A DNA stretch of 64,000 nt from Fratercula arctica (lineage: Eukaryota > Chordata > Aves > Charadriiformes > Alcidae): contig CANTUZ010000004.1 in the NCBI GenBank assembly GCA_947846985.1, forward strand, positions 77,775,159 to 77,839,158. The letters run 5' to 3'. The notes beneath the pieces are model-generated. The model saw only the letters and a list, made by a program, of their open reading frames with translations. It ran no database searches and was not told where the DNA came from. Both the position numbers and the translations under genes were made by a program. The first letter of the stretch is position 1, and every line of letters starts with the position of its first letter. This document shows positions 38,480 to 50,404 of the stretch, piece after piece.

Positions 38480-39420
38480 AGAAAAAAGCTACCCCAATTT
38501 CCCACCAGCGTATATAATTGCTGCCATTGAACTATTTGTGACGGTAAGACAACGGCATAGTCTGTATACCCCATTCAGCGCTCACTGTTTCTACCAATAG
38601 TGCAAACTCGAGTGCCAATTGTGGCATCAGCTTTTGTGGATATAACAACCTGTCAATTAGGAAGTGAATTAACCAGTTCGCTACACAATAATCATCACAC
38701 AATAACTCTCACGCCTTGCTAAGCTGAGCTATTTTCAAAGTGGCAAATCAGAGCCTCTGATCTAGGGCTGTGTGCCATACAGATACCCCAAATTTGTTCA
38801 TCTGATCATGCCTTTGTACTTTACTGCAGCATTAGAACTGAATATATTCAGATCTTATTATTCCTTTTACCATTTCACTGGTGTGACACTGCTGGCTGCT
38901 GGTAATGAGCAAACACAACACACAATAAGGGCAACAATCAAGACATCGCTTTTCTTCATTAAATAACCTTGGCAATGGATTATTAAACTTGACAATTTCA
39001 GCTGGTTATAAAAATATACAGAACATGTTTGAAGACAGCATCTTTAAACCGGTAACAAGCAACCTGGAAATGATTGTTTTGGTTATTAGAAGTAGCTGAC
39101 TTTGGCCATCCTTAGAGTAGTTTTGCAATGGCACGCCGGAGCCACATTATCACCGTAACTACTGTAATCATCATGACAGTAATGGTTATGCTGAAACCTA
39201 AATGTGTGAAATTAAGCCACTAACAACTGTAAATATGTCCAGCAATGAAGTCAATGAGAGGTCATTACACTATGCACAACTCAATTCATAGAAACCAAGC
39301 GGGGATCTTGCATTCAGATGGTACATGGTTGGAAAATTTGTATCGTGTCTGTATGCAGGCTGCTTTGGTGCTTTCATGAAGCATGAATGATCATAATAAA
39401 ATGTCATACCAAATGTTCTC
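38480..39420. promoter_or_regulatory. Candidate conserved non-coding element
   Basis: About 900 bp of mixed-complexity, repeat-free sequence with many homeodomain-type (TAATTA-like, ATTA) and SOX-type (ACAAT, ATTGTT) words. An inverted repeat lies at 39156-39189 (ACTGT...ACAGT around a 10-base loop, with outer TAAC/GTTA bases interrupted). No coding frame is long or plausible. This texture is typical of deeply conserved developmental enhancers. The conclusion rests on impression, not alignment. Confidence 0.25.
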
Positions 39421-40394
39421 TAGGTCTGAAGCTATTATACTGCATGAAAAAAATACACCACTTTGTACTTGCAATCAAACTACTGAGCTGATTCACTCTC
39501 GTAAGGAAAGGAGAAATTACAGACGATTTGGTAAGTCAATCCAGTATGACAAGTGCACATAAGTTTGTATGTAAATTTAATCCTCACACACCATCAGAAC
39601 AGGATATTTCATGAAAATATCAACACTTCCAAGCTGGAAAAAAAGGAAACTCTGAAGGTAGTGGGGCAGAGTTGCAGTTTGAAAGTGCTGATCTGCATTG
39701 GATGTAATTTTGCATTCGGTTCCAAATAAAACCAAAGAATAGAAAAAAGAATAAAATACAATACAGGAGAAGAAGAAGTAGTTTTCTAAGCACGATGCAA
39801 CTTTCAGGAGTAGGTATAAATCTACAGAGAATGCCTGATCTGTTTTTGTTTTACTGTTATAGTCTTTCCTTCCTTCGGGAAAGACAGGGCAATAGACGTA
39901 GAATATGTTTTATTAAACATAAAATACTAGAAGTCAGAATGTGCTTTACAAGTATAAATAACTAGGTCCTCCTGACCATGACACTTACAATTCTAATAGT
40001 CAAAGACATCATACTGACTTATGGAGATGTTGCTGAGACCATCCTGACAAAGTCTGAAAAAAGAGAAAGATGCATAGGAAAAACCCTGACAGACTGCAAA
40101 TGCAACATGAACGTGGGTAGATGTAAAGCTCAGATGCAAAGCAAATACATATGAAAAAGATCAGCAAGGAATTAGAGGAGAAAGGAAACCGGTTTTCAGT
40201 GATGAGGGCTGAAATATACCGAATAATAGAAAAATATAGAAAATGATGGGAAAGATGGAGACAAGGCAAAACCCAGCCAAGTTTCAGCATGAACAGCACT
40301 GTATTGGGTTTTATGAACATGGCAAGACCCAAGCTTGCTCCTGCAGTAGCTAGAAGTCTCGGTACCTTGATGTCAGAACCAAACCTAGCCACGC

Positions 40395-40450
40395 TGGTCT
40401 TGGGACCAATGCATTTACGTCCCCGCGATGCTGCGCCTGCGCCTCATAAG
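40395..40450. promoter_or_regulatory. CCAAT word next to NRF1-like CpG cluster
   Basis: CCAAT at 40406-40410 is followed by several CpGs and TGCGCCTGCGC at 40432-40442, one base away from the NRF1 palindrome GCGCATGCGC. The 127-codon minus frame that starts at 40392 would lie downstream of a minus-strand promoter here, but it has no domain. The arrangement is suggestive only. Confidence 0.15.
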
Positions 40451-41965
40451 CTCTGCTGAACCTGAACCAGCTGTGCAAGGAAACAGCTCTGTCTCTCTCA
40501 TATGGTCAATCTGGCACTCAGAGAAATAACCGGGAGTTGACTGAACTTCCGTGTCAAAGGTAAGATGACTAAACACAGATTTAAACAAGCAAGAAGCTAC
40601 TACAGCATACAAAGGAGCAAGGTGATAGAAAGCGAAAAGCAAGACAAACTTCTGACAGAAGCAACATTATGGGCAGATTGGAGGAGGTGATCTGATGGAA
40701 TTTTAAAATGTTTGAGTCCCAACCAGAATAAAGAGTGGGGGCTGAATTTGTATTTTCATATTAAATATATATACTAGAAAAAGTGTACAAATGCTGCAGT
40801 TCTGGTTGAAACTTCTTTATGCAGTAATTTACTGCTAAACAAATAACTTATGAGTTTGAGGGTAAAATAAATACTGCTGCAGGCCACCATCCAATGGCAA
40901 CGGCCAATCATTCAACAGGTTGGACAGAAAGAAAGTACGTCTCCTACACTGAGATACACGGCAATGTGGATCAGTCTGCCGAAGGTAATGATGATCGCTC
41001 AGACTGGAAGATTTCAAGTCAGATGAAAAAATTATTATAAAAGTGTACAATGAAAAATAATGCTATAAAAGCAATCTTGTATCATCCAGAATTCAACAGT
41101 AAATAAAAAACAAAAGGGTATTTCATTCATTTTCCTAGTAAACTAAGCCTTCTTCGCTCCTGACAAAATAGAAACCTATATTAAGATGTGTTCTTTCCAT
41201 TCTATAGAAGAGATATTATACAAGCCTGTATGTATTTCTTATTCATCCACGAAAAAGCAACTTACTTTATCTTGTGGTTGCACTTCTCTTTCGTCTCCTG
41301 TTTCTTTGATTCCTCATGGTGAGATTTCTCAAAGTCTAAGTGAGGATTATCCCAAATACCAAGGAAATAGAAGTAGTTTCAGACAGGGGTACTGAAAGCT
41401 TGTGCCTAGGACCTTTGCTCCCAGTATCATCTGATGACAGAGAAATCTCAGGGGTTATTGTCAAAAAAAGAAAGAAAAAGGAGAAGAAAAGAAAAAAAAA
41501 AAAATCAGTCCTCATTGTTGCAATTGAGGAAAAAACCCAAGAGAAAAAAACACCTTGAGAAAAAAATCCAAGAAATGTAACTGATGCAAATGGGAGTCAT
41601 GCTGGAGGGCTGCATACAACCCTTATCATAACTTACTTGCATATTTATATATCTTACTGTGTTACCCTTACTATAATTTACGGAAGTAAATACCTAATTT
41701 GTCTTATAGAATAATATTTGATTATTTTTCCTTTAAAAAGGAAGGCATCTGCTGCTACCGCAGTAGGTGACACCCCTGTTTCTAGTTCAATCTGCCTGTT
41801 GCCACAGCACTACAAATTCCACTACGGAGACAAAGCCCGCGCTTCAGTAGGTTCGTGCTAAAACCTCCTCCTGGAGGGATTCCAGCTCACTTGATTATAC
41901 ATGAACACACATCTTTAAAGCCGAGCCCCAGTGGAGGCAAAGAGGGCTGTGATGATGATCTCCAA

Positions 41966-42060
41966 CCAATGATATTTGGGGGTTGGGGGTATTTGGGGGT
42001 TGGACTAGATGACCTTTAAAGGTCCCTTCCAACCCAACACATTCTATGATTCTATGATAT
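41966..42060 (+). mobile_element. CR1 3' end, extremely truncated
   Basis: Only the last ~90 bp of CR1 remain: TTGGACTAGATGACCTTTAA, TCCCTTCCAACCCAACACATT and two ATTCTATG-type octamers ending near 42060. The final bases match the copy ending at 46005. Just upstream, TATTTGGGGGTTGGG occurs twice in tandem (41969-41999), a duplication not normal for CR1. Confidence 0.9.
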
Positions 42061-45000
42061 ATAAGAATCTTTCTACTTTCATTTTAAACGTGAGGAAGAC
42101 ATAGCCCAGGGCCCATCAATGGTCACAGATTTTAGAAAGGATTCACTGGGAGCTGGCAAAAATTTAGAGGAAAGGGAGAGGGAAGGTGAAACATGTCAAA
42201 TCTCTTGAGGGTGGAGAGGAAAAAAGTAATTACCATCTTTGAACCCTTAAACACTTTCCCTGGTTTCTCCATTATATTAATAAAATGGATGCTGTAACCA
42301 AGAAATAATTGCCATTGATGGTGGCTCACTACTTATTCTGTCTTGCTCTTTTTCTCTCTGGCAGCTTAATTTTTACCATTGTCAGCTCTGATACTGAGCA
42401 GTAATTAGCAAAATTCACTTTGATCTGACCTCTAGTGAGGGAGAATGGAAGCAATTCTCAGTAGCAGGGAAGACGGACTCACAGATAAGCTGGTGAAGTG
42501 TTTGGCGGCACTAGAACGGACACTGCATTTTGACTTATCTTCAGAGATTTGGAATTATTCTAATGACATGAGCAGAGAGATTAGGTCAGTTGTAGGTTAA
42601 GTTTTTTGCAAATTAGAGGGATTTTAGAGAAGGAAAAAAAAAAAATCCAAGCATGGGATAGATTGAAATCTAAGTATATATTATATAAAATTACATATTT
42701 AAATTTTAACTAAAGGCTAATTGTAACTTACGCTAATACAGCTACTCAGAGGAGTGTTAGTTCAGTCTTCCATGACATGTGTCTTCAACAAAGATACTCC
42801 CAGATAAGGATATATAAGAAAAAGAACAGGAAGCACTACAGCCTTGATATCCCTGTGTGGACTGAGGAGCGACTGAAGGAGGAGCAAGGAAGGCTGTGAC
42901 TTTCTCCACATCTAGTGCATGAATTAGTAGCAAGGGGCTAGTAGGAGGGGAGCACATGAAAGTGGGTTGTATAGGCCATAATACCACAGGGACTCCAGAA
43001 AGAAGGGAAGTTTAGGAAAAAGAAGTGAGACACCTCTCCTGATCATTCAGTTTCTCACTATGCCCTACATCCTACAGAATAAATCCTATAGACAAAGAGA
43101 AGAAAGAAGATTTTAATGATACTCTGTGACTGTCAGTTGGGTGGACAGTAGCACCTCATCCTCATCCTACCTCCCCTAGAATCAAGGAGGCTGGTTGCAG
43201 AGTAAGCTATTACGCTACCTTGAGGAAGAGGAGGTTTTTCTGATGAGATCATGCTACGTCACCTGAGATATTGAATAACTAGACCAGACTAAACATTTTA
43301 GGCGCATTCAGGAATTTTGCTATAGCAGAAAGAAGACAATGTAATACAAAATTTCCATCATGATTTACTATGCATAATGCAAAGTTTCAGATGCTAAGTG
43401 CATTACATGTAAATATTAGCAGTTCAAGCTGGTAGATTTATGGAGAGGAATTAATCTAAATGATGGCTAATTATATTGCCCTTCTTTTGTGAGGGACTAC
43501 ATATGTCACCCACCAGGCAATGAAAAAGGACATTGAATAAATTTAACTCACAAGAAGTAGCTGAGAGGAACCCCTTCTTTTCTGAGATGCTTTATGTTTT
43601 AGCTATCAAAGGGTATGTACTGCCGACGTTCTCTTTGTCTATCTCCTTTCTATCTCTCGATTGAGCAGAAGCTTTGATGAAAACAGTGAAGAACAAATAT
43701 TTTATTAAATACTTCAGCATTAAACTTCTTCCATAATATGGATTCTCCCTGTATCATTTGTGAGCTGTTAAATCCAGCCCCAGTTTCTATGTAACTCTCA
43801 TCTAAGTCACTTATGGTTTAGTCACTATAACAGACTTTTGTGCTGAGGATCTCCAGATCTGCCTGAGAATTAATTTGATTAGAACAGGACGGTCATTTTA
43901 AGCAATGTATACACTTTTTAAAAACAGCAAAGACTCAAACTGTCATAACGAAGGACTAACCTAATCTTTGCCCCTGTATTACCGAAGAGAGAAGTAGATC
44001 CCAGTAAGATTTCATTGAGGCAATACAGGACTTGTTGCAACACCTTTGTTTCAAAATGTCTTGATATATCAGTTTTTAAAATGCACCATTCTTCAAAACC
44101 ACACAAAAGCCATCACTTCAAAAGCCTCTGATTAATCTGAACACAATGAAGGGCATGTGAGATAGCTGCCTTTTAGTTCAGCCAAAGCAATCCATGCCAA
44201 CTGCAATAAACCCATCAAACTGTCATAGAGTCAAGCTGTGAGAAAAAGACTGTGGTGATTACATGCAATAGTTTCCTTCAGCGGTTTTATAATTTCATTT
44301 CTTGTAACATTTCAAGATTTTCAATACGCATAGTAGCAATCCTTTAGTACAGAATATTTTCCCTGGGAGTTACTATCAACAATTTAGCCTATTGGTTTTT
44401 TTCCCCATCATTGAGTCAAGCATATAAGCTCATCAGACAAGAAATATTGTGATTACAGTTGTATATAAATTATTTAAAGAGATTCAGCCAATCAAAGCAG
44501 ATATTTAAGTAACTATTTTCTTTGATATGTGCATATAACTCCCATTAAAAGGACACAGTCATAGTTGAGAAGCCTGAAATTGAACCTATACCTAAAATTA
44601 AAATTACATTTTTTCCTTAACCCTGAAAGCCTTCTGCCCTTCACCAATGACCCTCTGGACAACAAAAAAAGGATATCCTGAGACGCAAGATGTACAGTGA
44701 AAAATACAATGAACTCATGATGATGATCAAGAAGCATAGAGGAGAATGACACTCAAGATTAAGGAAATTTAAGACAAACTATTTAAATTGCCCTTTCAAA
44801 AACACTGCATTATTTATGAGAATCCTTCAGGCAGATGGAATGTTGGAACCTCAAGGTGTGTTTTCCTCTCCACAGATACATTTTATGCAGCACAAATGCT
44901 GTTGGGAACTTCATCAGCACAGTGCAAAGAGTATACCACATAGCGAGGGATGGAGGGGCACAACTTCGTGAGTCTCTGCTCTACAAAGCTCTTGGGTTAG

Positions 45001-45498
45001 CAGCATGTTTAAACAAAAGTCACTCTCAGATTTCATGGCAATAAAAAGACCGTAAGGATGAAAGAGTTTATGAGCTTTGCCCAGACTACATCTTGCTGGG
45101 ATTATTATTCAGCTGACTAAAATACTTGCTGCCTCAACCTTGAGTAGCAGCGGCTATGCCAGGCCACTGATCTATGTTCTTGATGTTAGCACATCTATGT
45201 AGACTTAAAAATGACGGATTCCCTCTCCACCAGGCACCACTCTCTTCCCTACCTGTAATACGGTTTACTAGGACATTATCCATGTGCTGTAGCAAGGTCT
45301 ATGAACAGACACTTGGGCAAAAAAGCTAATTTTTTTGCTGATGTGAAGTTTTTCACAGCAAAATTGTTTTCTGATGAATTTGGGGGGAAAAAAAGAAAAA
45401 GATTTCTAAAGATTAGGGCTGTGTGGCCCTAAAATGGTTGGACTACGACCTGCTAGGATGTAATCAGACACTGAGCTCTATGTGATCTTTTCATTCTG
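42061..45498. other. Unassigned non-coding stretch
   Basis: No supported gene or interspersed repeat. Open frames reach at most about 79 codons and show no domain. An A-run lies near 42638-42648. The segment is flanked by two sense CR1 copies. Confidence 0.6.
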
Positions 45499-46005
45499 TC
45501 CAGTTCTGGAGCCCTCAGCACAAGAAGGACAGGGACCTGTTGGAACGGGGCCAGAGGAGGCCACGAGGATGATCTGAGGGCTGGAGCACCTCTCCTATGA
45601 AGACAGGCTGAGAGAGCTGGGGGTGTTCAGCCTGGAGAAGAGAAGGCTCTGGGGAGACCTTAGAGCCCCTTCCAGCACCTGAAGGGCGCCTACAGGAAAG
45701 CTGAGGAGGGGCTGTTGGCAAGGGCATGGAGCGGTAGGACGAGGGGCAATGGTTTAAACTAGAGCAGGGCAGGTTTAGATGAGACATTAGGAAGAAGTTC
45801 TTTACACTGAGGGTGGTGAGACACTGGCCCAGGTTGCCCAGAGAGGGGGTGGAGGCCCCATCCCTGGAGACATTCAAGGCCAGGCTGGGTGAGGCTCTGA
45901 GCAACCTGATCTAGTTGAAGATGTCCCTGCTCACTGCAGGGAGTTGGACTAGATGGGCTTTAGAGGTCCCTTCCAACCCAACACATTCTATAATTCTATG
46001 ATTCT
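45499..46005 (+). mobile_element. CR1 LINE, 5'-truncated, sense
   Basis: It begins at CCAGTTCTGGAGCCCTCAG, equivalent to the QFW-x-P block of ORF2, and runs through GAGAGAGCTGGGGGTGTTCAG, the LPREVV-equivalent AGGTTGCCCAGAGAGGG and GGAGTTGGACTAGATGG to octamers ATTCTATAATTCTATGATTC at the 3' end. Frameshifts and stops break the protein (for example a TGA shortly after the GGCCACGAGGATGATC block). The 3' terminus shares CCAACCCAACACATTCTA with the stub at 42.0 kb, so they are related copies. Confidence 0.95.
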
Positions 46006-48156
46006 GCTGAGCACTCTTGTGCTGGTGAGGCTTACAGCAGAAGGATATCTTACAGAATAGGAAGAGCAGACAAAAAAAGTACCCAAAGGTATCACTTAGG
46101 GTAAGGACAGTTATAATCATCAGGCACCTCAGTACCAATTTAATTCTATTGGTTTCAGCCACGTTGCTGAACAATAGTCCCAGAGGAAGAAAGCTGTTGT
46201 TCCAAATGGAGTTCTGGGTGGGCGAGGGTAGGGATGGTGAGAGAACTTCCTGTGTCTCAAACGGTCAGGCATTTATGACTGTAGAAAAGGGAAAGAGCAC
46301 AAGCCAAACCCACCACTTTCCGATCCTTCACAATGAGCAGTGGCATTATTCACTGAAAGCAGTAACTTCTCACAATCATGTAACATTACCACGCGACCAA
46401 CAATTAGCTGAAAACGTAGCAAGTGCCATATGGGTGTCACTAACATCGTGAAAAAGGGTGAGAGAGAAGTGAGGAGGTAATACACATATCCAAGTACTGC
46501 CATATAAGCAGGCTTAATAATTTCCATATCGGAATTGTCTGCCTCCTTCTGGACTGTGGTAAATACTACATTAGAGCTTGGTTTTGCTTATAGCGTGTCT
46601 TTCTCATTCTTTTTTTTTTGCCCTTGCTATTATTTTCCTTGCTTATAAGAGCATAACCAGACTATGACATTTCTACTAGGATTCAGAAATATGTGTGAAG
46701 CATTAGAAAAAGAACCTGTAAGCGAATTCTTTTTGTGTGGGATGAGGAATGTGATAAAGAGCTCCTTAAAAATATGCTTTAAATTGACCTTTTGAATCTT
46801 GTTCAAGTTTCTGTCTTGTATTTTTAATTTGTGATAACTGTTTTCTGTTTTTCTATTTATCAGCTTTCCTAAGGGTTTCACACATTCAAAACATTAATCT
46901 CTCTGATTCTGTTATTGCTGTGATCATTTTGCAGAGTGTCATTATACAATACCGTTTAACATTTACATTGATTGAAGAAAAACACATTGTGTAATAATTT
47001 AAAGGCTATTTCAAATTTGCATATTCTTTCTCTTCCCTTTCCCATTTTCCATTATATTCTGTTTCAGTGATGATTTACAATCAGTTCCTTCTTTGAAAAC
47101 ATCTCCTTCTACTAATTAATGTAAAAAATGAAAATATTGACTTTACTTGCCAAACGATTAATAAAATAACAAAGCGCTGACACCTGGGCCGTTTATTGTT
47201 TGGCAAATAAGCTTTGACGAAAAGAATGCTGTATAATGAAGATACAACTGTTTCTAGTTTCTTAACATTTTAAAGCAATTACACTCAAGACTGGCTCAGT
47301 ATGAAAACATTTATTTTAAACTAACTAAATCAGAATTTAAGGGTAAGGAATGAAAAAAAGTCCCACCATGTTACCTGATTTTTACTGCATTATATGAGTA
47401 TGATTTGATAAAGTCAGTTTTCCATTTTGAGTTCTGATCTTAACATGTAAACAACTGTTTCAGTGATGCAGCTATTTTAGTTCTCAATGCTTTCCATTCA
47501 GTGTAAGCATTTTTAATGTCCTAAAATATTTTTTTTTGGCGGGGGGAAGCACATGCCCTTTACATAGTTTTCAAATGAACAAACATCACTTAATGTTTAT
47601 TGAAAATATGTAGCTGTAGATCCCCTTTACAGATAAGTTTAACTATGTCTTAAGAACTGACCAAAATCAAATTTTACCAATTTTTCAGTTCTCAATACAG
47701 AAATTCTGGAATCTTAAAGTACATAAACCACCACCCCCACCCAAAAGTAACTAATTGGCATAACATATTCATATATTATACACATAACTACACAATAATA
47801 ATATCCAATGCTTTATATAAAGTCCTATAGAGCTGGCTTTGGTAAGATTATATGTCTCTTCTAACTATTTGGAGCTTCCATTGCACTGTGAAAGTTTATT
47901 CCATCTCCTACACCGAAATAGCAAAGATGAAGGAAAAATGAAGATCCAGGATTTGAAAAGACTAAAATATCTGAAAGAACATATATGTCCCCAGAACAGT
48001 CTTTCAGTCTAGCAAAGAAAGTTTCTTTCTGTTCTTGGCTCTCACAAAAAACCACGGTGGCATGAGTTTAACACAGCTAAAGAATATAATGAATTTGGTG
48101 TGTCTGTTCAGTGTCTCCTTGTGTGTATATATAAATTTTACATATATTTTATCCCT
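46006..48156. other. Unassigned non-coding stretch
   Basis: No gene recognised. Frames reach about 100 codons (46149-46451) with no domain. A repeat-free AT-rich part around 47.0-47.25 kb is listed separately as a possible regulatory element. A T8 run followed by a G6 run lies near 47530-47546. Confidence 0.55.
46990..47240. promoter_or_regulatory. Octamer and forkhead-type site cluster, candidate element
   Basis: A perfect POU octamer ATTTGCAT lies at 47015-47022. Further on, TTTATTGTTTGGCAAATAAG (about 47192-47211) carries two opposed forkhead-type words. The rest is mixed-complexity AT-rich DNA with ACTAATTAAT near 47114. Enhancers often have this content, but no conservation data are available. 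Confidence 0.2.
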
Positions 48157-48207
48157 CTTCAGAAAGGATAGGCAAGGAAGGAGAGGTGGTGGGGTAGCTC
48201 TGTTTGT

Positions 48208-48735
48208 TTGGCAGTGTTTGATGATGGTGATAATAGGGTCGAGTGTTTATGGGTAAGAAATAAGGGGAAAGCCAACAAGGCAGATATCATGGTGGGAGTC
48301 TGTTATAGATCACCCAACCAGGTTGAAGAGGTAGACGAAATATTCTATAAGCGGGTGGGAGAAGTCTCACAATTGCTAGCCCTTATTCTCTTGGGAGACT
48401 TCAACTTACCAGACCTCTGCTGGAAATACAGTACAGCAGAGAGGAAACGGTCTAAGAGGTTCCTGGAATGCGTGGAAGAGAATTTTCCTGACACGGTGAG
48501 TGAGCCAACTAGGGAAGGTGCTCCACTGGATCTGTTGTTTATGAATAGAGACGGACTTGTGGGTGATATGATGGTTGGAGGCCATTTTGGGCACAGTGAT
48601 CATGAAATTATAGAGTTTTTGATTCTCACAGAAGTAAGGAGGGGAGTCAACAGAACCACTACCTTGACTTACAGAGAGAAGACTTTGGCCTGCTTAGGAG
48701 ACTGGTTGACAGAGTCCCTTGGGAGGCAGTCCTGA
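48208..48735 (+). pseudogene. CR1 ORF2 endonuclease-domain fragment (175 codons)
   Basis: This is the C-terminal two-thirds of the CR1 apurinic/apyrimidinic-like endonuclease plus the start of the linker. Visible blocks in order are VGVCYRSPNQ, the LLGDFNLPDLCW motif (catalytic Asp/Asn), REGAPLDLLFMNRDGLV and GHFGHSDHEIIEF, whose SDH supplies the catalytic Asp/His pair. The upstream part of the domain (GRRGGGVALFV) is in another frame, so a frameshift lies between about 48200 and 48250. The Met start is internal. Open frame and intact motifs point to modest age. Confidence 0.9.
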
Positions 48736-49109
48736 AGGACAAAGGAGTCCAGGAAGGCTGGACATTCTTCAAGAAGGAAATCGTAAAGGCACAGGAGCTG
48801 GCAGTTCCTGTGGGCCAAAAGATGAGTCGGCAGGGAAAAAGACCAGCCTGGATGAACAGAAAGGTATGACTGGAACTCAAGCGAAAAAAAGAGAGTTTAC
48901 GACCTTTGGAAGGAGGGGCAGGCAACTCAGGAGGACTACAAGGACGTTGTGAGGTTATGCAGAGAGAAAATTAGGATCTGGGTCTGTATGAAGGGTTCAA
49001 GTGCACCCTCAGTAAATTTGCAGACAACAAGTTGGGTGGGAGTGTTGATTTCCTTGAGGGTAGGAAAGCTTTGCAGAGGGGGCTGGATTGATGGGCCGAG
49101 GCCAATTGT

Positions 49110-49427
49110 GTGAGTTTCAACAAGGCCAAGTGCCAGCTTCTGCACCTGGGTCACAACAACCCCACGCAGTGCTACAGACTTGGGGCAGAGCGGCTGGAGA
49201 GCTGGCTGGTGGAAAAAAACCTGGGGGTGTTGGTCGACAGCCAGCTGAATATGAGCCAGCAGTGTGCCCAGGTGGCCAAGAAGGCCAGCAGCATCCTGGC
49301 CTGTGTCAGGAACAGTGTGGCCAGCAGGACTGGGGCAGTGACCATCCCCCTGTACTCGGCACTGGTGAGGCCCCACCTCACGTGCTGTGGCCAGTTTTGG
49401 GGCCCTCACCACAAAAAAAGACCTTGA
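49110..49427 (+). pseudogene. CR1 ORF2 thumb/C-terminal fragment (105 codons)
   Basis: Begins [17 protein letters not shown] and continues through [43 protein letters not shown] and [19 protein letters not shown]. These follow the catalytic box in full-length CR1. After HHKKRP the frame ends. The continuation ([19 protein letters not shown] and later blocks) lies in another + frame from about 49387, showing a frameshift near 49420. Upstream, TGATGGGCC just before 49100 adds a stop. No function remains. Confidence 0.9.
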
Positions 49428-49670
49428 GGTGCTGGAGTGTGTCCAGAGAAGGGCAACGGAGCTGGTGAGGGCTCTGGAGCACAAGTCTTGTGGGGAGCGG
49501 CTGAGGGAGCTGGGGGTGTTCAGCCTGGAGAGAAGGAGGCTGAGGGGAGACCTTCTCGCTCTCTACAGCTCCCTGAAAGGAGGGGGTAGCCAGGGGGGTC
49601 GGTCTCTTCTCCCAAGGAACAGGCAATATGATCCTAAAGGTCTTTTCCAACCTAAATGATTCTATGATTT

Positions 49671-50404
49671 TAGTAGTAGAGTAGTATTTTCCATGTGACT
49701 ATCTGTATAAAATAGTTTCACGTAAATTATTTTTTTAAACCCCATTTTTTCGGGAACATCAAGTGCAAGAAATTTTCTAACAGCCACTTAAAAAAAAAAA
49801 AACCTGTCAGACACAAATATGCTAAATTCTATTTACAGAGTATATGCTCATGTCAAGAAATCCCTTCCAGTTTGGTATCACCACTGCACAGATTTATATG
49901 GTTCACACATTGGTTTGTTTTAGTGAGTTTCCACACTACCTGCTCAGAAACTCCCAACAGAAATTTATGTTGGGAAATATGAAGTGCAAGTCTCCAACGT
50001 CTTTGAGATTCCTTAATCATTCCACTTTACACTAAGCAAATGAAAGCAGGGTGCATTTTATCAAATTATATATTCTTCTATAATTCTGAAACAGAGTGCA
50101 CTCAGGTCTTCACACTGTACGTGTGGATGACCACTAGCAGCGAAAGGGTGAGCCTTCTGGTATCAGAGGAACAGGGTTGGCATCATGCAGACAGTTCTAA
50201 TTCTTTCTGATAAATATTTCCATAAATTCTATTTCATATCATAGCTGCATGTAAACATTTTTAAAAATTACAAAAAAAAAAAAAAAAAATGGATTCCATA
50301 TTGCAGGGAACACAGATAATTCAACAAAACCTCCCGACTTCCTCCAAATGAAGTGCAGGTGATTGTTACACCTTCCGAACCTACCAAGAGTTCAATCTGT
50401 TTCA
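49671..50404. other. Unassigned spacer between opposed CR1 copies
   Basis: No gene or complex repeat. It holds A-runs near 49790-49801 and an A18 run at 50272-50289. It separates a sense CR1 (left) from an antisense CR1 (right), so the two 3' ends face each other. Confidence 0.7.

Larger units (their letters stand above)
32097..41965. other. Long stretch without recognised interspersed repeats
   Basis: Nearly 10 kb with no CR1 or gene that I can support. T-rich low complexity occurs at 35819-35935 and 38387-38402. A small hairpin/GC spike lies near 35.2 kb (see findings). Open frames of up to 127 codons (40009-40392, minus, starting at a GTG) have no domain. Absence of young insertions over this length, together with the sequence texture at 38.5-39.4 kb, could reflect constraint, but one window is too small to show it. 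Confidence 0.5.
48157..49670 (+). mobile_element. CR1 LINE with two internal deletions, sense
   Basis: The largest CR1 in the window. It starts inside the endonuclease region (RKDRQGRRGGGVALFV equivalent, from 48159) and ends with ATTCTATGATTTT at about 49670. The endonuclease and linker run to about 48985. There the sequence jumps directly to the reverse-transcriptase catalytic-box segment (CTCAGTAAATTTGCAGAC), so most of the RT fingers and palm is deleted. A second jump at about 49627 joins AAGGAACAGGCAAT to TGATCCTAAAGG, removing the ORF2 tail and most of the 3' UTR. The box itself reads FADNKLGG: one codon is lost and the second catalytic Asp is gone. It is therefore non-autonomous and dead. 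Confidence 0.92.

Noticed and set aside
40009..40392. 127-codon minus-strand hydrophobic frame downstream of a CpG/CCAAT patch
   Set aside because: Starts at GTG, no recognisable family. Hydrophobic runs come from AT-rich composition. Kept only as context for the regulatory candidate.
48936..49484. 182-codon minus-strand frame
   Set aside because: Shadow of the sense CR1 ORF2 at 48157-49670. CR1 antisense strands are often open by codon bias.
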